Source: Palsa-504 sp963769715 (lineage in GTDB: Bacteria > Actinomycetota > Actinomycetes > Streptosporangiales > Streptosporangiaceae). From it: a stretch of 64,000 nucleotides of DNA. Positions 61,164-64,000 of the stretch are shown here, one piece after another. Within the stretch, counting starts at the first letter, position 1; each line of letters opens with the position of its first letter. The notes beneath the pieces were generated by a model that was given only the letters and a program-made list of their open reading frames with translations, was not told the origin of the DNA and ran no database searches. The translations under genes and the position numbers were made by a program. Where the stretch lies: NCBI GenBank assembly GCA_963769715.1, contig CAVYNE010000031.1, positions 248,001-312,000 of the forward strand, given 5' to 3'.

Positions 61164-61976
61164 TCAGATCCGGAAGAACGAGTTCAGGAACCTGTCGGCT
61201 ACCGCGCGATCACCCCGGATGGTGCCCGCGTTCACTCGCCCGAACGCGGTCAGCACCAGGCTCCCGGGATCGAATTCGATCACGGCGGGCATGCCGGACA
61301 CGTCCTCCTGAGCGTAGCTCAGGCCCTCGGACGTGATGTTCACCAGGTAGTCGACGGCGTTGCGGCCGGAAACCCTGACGCCGACCGCGAGCGCCTCGCT
61401 GTCGGCCGCCGCCTCCGTGGTCGCCTGCCACAGGATGAACATGAACGGCACCAGCAGGTCCGCGGTGTCGCCGGCCAGCCCGTGCGCCCGGCCCGTGCCC
61501 TGGCGGATGTCCCAGCTGTGCACGCTGTAGTCCATGAGCTGGAACACCGGGTAGAAGAAGGCCGGCCGCGGCCCCATGAACTTGTGCGTGACCTGCTGCC
61601 CGCCCCACTCATCGGGGCCGAGCGCCGCGCAGAGGTCCATCATCTTGTCCAAGTCGGCCCGCAGCCGCTCCATCGCCTCGCCCTGGGTCAGTTCGCGGTG
61701 GCCCTTCGCGCCCTCGTCGAGGCGGTCGCGCATGACCTTCAGGCCCAGCGGCTTATCAGCGTCCTGGCCCGTAGCGGCGGCGTGAAATCCGGTGAAATAG
61801 CTCTCCGTCACGTCGATCAGGTGGCCGACGACGTCGCGGACCTCCCACTGCGGGCAGGCGGTCGCCGCGGTCCAGTCACTGGCTTCCGCCATCGCGAACA
61901 GCGCCTCCGCTTCCAGCCGGACGACGCGCAGCACGTTGTCCTTGGCGGCGTAGTCCGTGGCGTCCCAGTCGTTCAT
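61164..61976 (-). CDS. Maleylpyruvate isomerase-type mycothiol-dependent protein (DinB-like)
   Basis: A 270-residue protein with the mycothiol-dependent N-terminal four-helix domain (VVRLEAEALFAMAEASDW, CPQWEVRDVVGHLIDVTESYF) and the metal-site histidine in DYSVHSWDIRQG, followed by a C-terminal SCP-like domain. The ATG at 61976 follows GGGGAGG. Mycothiol dependence is a family property and supports an actinobacterial host. Upstream of the VOC gene in the same direction. Confidence 0.85.
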   Translation of the reverse strand: MNDWDATDYAAKDNVLRVVRLEAEALFAMAEASDWTAATACPQWEVRDVVGHLIDVTESYFTGFHAAATGQDADKPLGLKVMRDRLDEGAKGHRELTQGEAMERLRADLDKMMDLCAALGPDEWGGQQVTHKFMGPRPAFFYPVFQLMDYSVHSWDIRQGTGRAHGLAGDTADLLVPFMFILWQATTEAAADSEALAVGVRVSGRNAVDYLVNITSEGLSYAQEDVSGMPAVIEFDPGSLVLTAFGRVNAGTIRGDRAVADRFLNSFFRI

Positions 61977-62054
61977 GCTGACCTCCCCAGAGCGCAGGTT
62001 CACTTGACGAAGCGAAACCCTACAAACTTCAAGCGTCTGGGGTCAACAGACAGA

Positions 62055-62098
62055 AGTGGCCCGGCTACAGTACGCGAGTGGCCCGGCTACAGTACGCG
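62055..62098. repeat. 22-base tandem duplication across the ohr stop codon
   Basis: AGTGGCCCGGCTACAGTACGCG is perfectly duplicated head to tail. The second copy contains the ohr stop and last codons (ending at 62087). Confidence 0.9.
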
Positions 62099-62506
62099 CA
62101 GCTCGACGCTGATGTTGCCGCGGGTGGCCCGCGAGTACGGGCACACCAGGTGCGCCGCCTCGGCGATTTCCCGCGCCTTCTCCCGGTCTAGGCCGGGAAT
62201 GTGAATGATCAGCGTGACCACGAGTCCGTAAGCCTCCCCCTCGGGCCCGATGCCCACCTCGGCGGTCACGGTGGACTCGCCGGGATCCACCTTGGCCCGG
62301 CCGGCGACGAGCCGCAGCGCGCTGTGGAAGCACGCCGAGTACCCGGCGGCGAACAGCTGCTCGGGGTTGGTGCCGTTGCCGCTGCCGCCCATTTCGACCG
62401 GCGGGGCGAGGTCGAGATCGAGGCGATGATCGGACGAAACGACATGGCCGCTGCGGCCATCCCCCGTCGACGTGGCCTCGGCGGTGTAAAGAACCTTGTC
62501 GGGCAT
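62087..62506 (-). CDS. ohr: Organic hydroperoxide resistance protein
   Basis: A 139-residue Ohr/OsmC peroxidase with the two reactive cysteines C59 (AAGYSACFHSAL) and C122 (HLVCPYSRATRGN), and the GTNPEQLFA block. Ohr reduces organic hydroperoxides, usually with lipoyl or mycothiol-linked donors, and is commonly controlled by OhrR (not seen here). Full length. It lies between the mycothiol-type gene and cobQ. Confidence 0.93.
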   Translation of the reverse strand: MPDKVLYTAEATSTGDGRSGHVVSSDHRLDLDLAPPVEMGGSGNGTNPEQLFAAGYSACFHSALRLVAGRAKVDPGESTVTAEVGIGPEGEAYGLVVTLIIHIPGLDREKAREIAEAAHLVCPYSRATRGNISVELRVL

Positions 62507-62515
62507 GAACAGACC

Positions 62516-64000
62516 CTATCGATCGTGGTTGAGTGATGAGGCCAGCGTGGGCAGGCCGGGTACCGGGCCGCCGGAGATCAGTCGGCTCAGCGCCGCGGTG
62601 TCGAGGTAGCCGGCGACCAGGTCGCCGAGCGCGTCCAGCCGCGCTTCCCGCACGGCGGCGAATTCGGTACCGGGCGCGGGCGTGAAGTCCCGGCCGGCCA
62701 GCGCCGCCACCTCGGCCAGGAACGCCCGCCTGAACTCGTCGTTCTCCAGCGCGCCGTGCCAGCTGGTGCCCCACACCGAGCCGCGGCGGCAGCCGTCAAG
62801 GAACGGTTCCGCCTTGGCATCGGTGATCTCGGCGACGCCGTGGTGGATCTCGTACCCGGCTACCGGCGCGCCCAGCGCGCGGCCCCGCGGGCGGCGCAGG
62901 ATCTTCTCCGGCCCGAACCGGACGTGCACCGGCAGCAGCCCGAGCGCGTCGACCGTGCCGCGGCGCGACTCCACCGGGTCGTCGATCTGGCTGGCCAGCA
63001 TCTGGTAGCCGCCGCAGATGCCGAGCACGGGCCGGCCCGCGCCCGCTCGGTGACCGCGTCGGCCAGGCCGCGGTCCCGCAGCCAGGCCAGGTCGGCGACG
63101 GTGGCCCGCGACCCGGGCAGCACCACCAGGTCGGCGTCGGCCAGGTCGGCCGCCCTCACCGCGAACCGCACCAGCACGCCCGGCTCGGCCGACAGCGCGT
63201 CCACGTCGGTGAAGTTGCTGATCCGCGGCAGGCTGACCACCGCGACCCGGAGAAAATCTTTTCCGCCGAACGAAGTGGGTGCTACGCCATGGTCGATAGT
63301 GGTCGAGTGGTCACGGGGAAGGTGCTGGCGGGTGGCGGGAAAGTGCTCGCGGGTGGGAGACGGCTCGCGGGTGGCGGGAGACGGCTCGCGGGTGGCCAGC
63401 CCTGAAGTACGGAGCGACAGCGAGTCTTCGACGTCCAGCCAGAGGCCTTCGCGCCAGGGCAGGACGCCGTAGACCGGGCGGCCGGTGAGGCGCTGCAGCA
63501 TGGCCAGCCCGCTGTCGAGCAGTTCCGGGGCGCCCCGGAACTTGTTGATCACGAAGCCGGAGATGAGCGCCTGGTCGGCGGGCGAGAGCAGGGCCAGCGT
63601 GCCGTACATGGCGGCGAATACGCCGCCGCGGTCGATGTCCCCGACCACGATGACCGGCAGGCCGGCCGCCCGGGCCAGGCCCATGTTGGCCACGTCGGTA
63701 TCGCGCAGGTTAATCTCGGCCGGGCTGCCCGCGCCCTCGCAGATGACCACGTCGTAGGCGTCCCGCAGCCGGGCCAGGCTGTCCAGCGCCACCTGCTTCA
63801 GGCGCGGCGCGTGCGCCCGGTAGCCGACCGCGTCGGCTTCGGCTTCAGGGTGGCCGAGCACGACCACCTGGCTGCGCCGGTCGCTGCCCGGCTTGAGCAG
63901 CACCGGGTTCATGTCGGCGGCCGGCTCGATGCCCGCCGCGGCCGCCTGCATGGCCTGGGCGCGGCCGATCTCGGCGCCGTCCAGCGTGACGAAGGAGTTC
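62516..64000 (-). CDS. cobQ: Cobyric acid synthase, partial and frameshifted
   Basis: The minus strand enters the gene at the window edge (SFVTLDGAEIGRAQAM then DMNPVLLKP), passes the ATPase domain (VICEGAGSPAEINLRD, IVVGDIDRGGVFAAMYG) and the N-terminal part of the GATase domain (LPRISNFTDVDAL, VVLPGSRATVADL). Near 63035-63042 four bases appear lost in a GGCC-rich run just before the nucleophile motif. From there the GATase core (VLGICGGYQML) continues in another frame to 62516. A roughly 30-residue Thr/Arg/Glu/Pro repeat insert lies between the domains. Either a recent mutation or a sequence error. It amidates four side chains of the corrin ring. Confidence 0.85.
63322..63400. repeat. In-frame repeats inside cobQ
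   Basis: Degenerate 21-base units CGGGTGGCGGGAGACGGCTCG (about three copies, with shorter variants) encode ATREPSP-type repeats between the two CobQ domains. Confidence 0.8.

Overview
The window is high-GC DNA of a filamentous-type actinobacterium. The evidence is strongly GC-biased third codon positions, an ettA-ssb pair ordered as in mycobacteria, DUF397/DUF5753 regulators, a DUF574 methyltransferase, a mycothiol-dependent isomerase-type protein, sporulation-type paired dynamin GTPases, and many ATGA/GTGA overlaps. I cannot name the genus. Streptosporangiales/Thermomonosporaceae-like bacteria would fit, but this is inference.

Layout. 1-2.5 kb: ettA 5' end, a truncated GGDEF relic, ssb with two DnaA boxes upstream, and an aldo/keto reductase. 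2.5-6.9 kb: histidine degradation (hutU, an M20 amidohydrolase, hutF; no hutI). 7-10 kb: a cytoplasmic HtrA-like protease, a VOC protein and a VOC-O-methyltransferase fusion. 10.3-14.3 kb: a decay zone with a broken DUF222/HNH gene, a VapBC-type pair, two broken VOC genes and an IS5-type relic. 14.3-19.1 kb: a pair of dynamin-like GTPases, the upstream one carrying a frameshift.

19.2-34.1 kb: a roughly 15-kb cobalamin operon on the minus strand behind a cobalamin riboswitch. Its order is chelatase subunit, cobO, cobB, cobI-cobM, cbiD, cobL, cbiG-cobJ, ferredoxin, cobH, cbiX, bluB-cobT, cobA. Most joints overlap by 4 bases and four of the genes are multi-domain fusions. cobN (47.7-51.4 kb) and a frameshifted cobQ (62.5 kb to the window end) belong to the same pathway but lie apart.

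34.4-39.1 kb: sugar-nucleotide and glycan genes (NAD epimerase, GT2 glycosyltransferase, GtrA, UDP-sulfoquinovose synthase, metallo-beta-lactamase fold). 39-44.5 kb: a PQQ-propeller lipoprotein, DUF6504, DUF4262, glyA and a nucleoside hydrolase. 44.5-47.7 kb: an XRE/DUF397/methyltransferase regulatory locus with a shared 17-bp palindromic operator candidate and an AT-rich intergenic region holding a possible small RNA. 51.5-58.1 kb: a DUF5666-like membrane protein, a two-component system, and three tandem sigma-factor-like paralogues that progressively gain a membrane anchor and secreted domain and lose sigma region 4. The last of these is my best candidate for an undescribed system. 58.1-62.5 kb: PfkB kinase, ADP-ribosylglycohydrolase, VOC, mycothiol DinB-type and Ohr proteins.

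Across the window there are unusual small repeats: a roughly 50-bp hairpin element in two copies, a 23-bp inverted repeat inside the chelatase gene, G-run/C-run inserts inside three coding sequences, and many in-frame minisatellites in protein linkers. Four genes carry frameshifts; at least some could be assembly errors.
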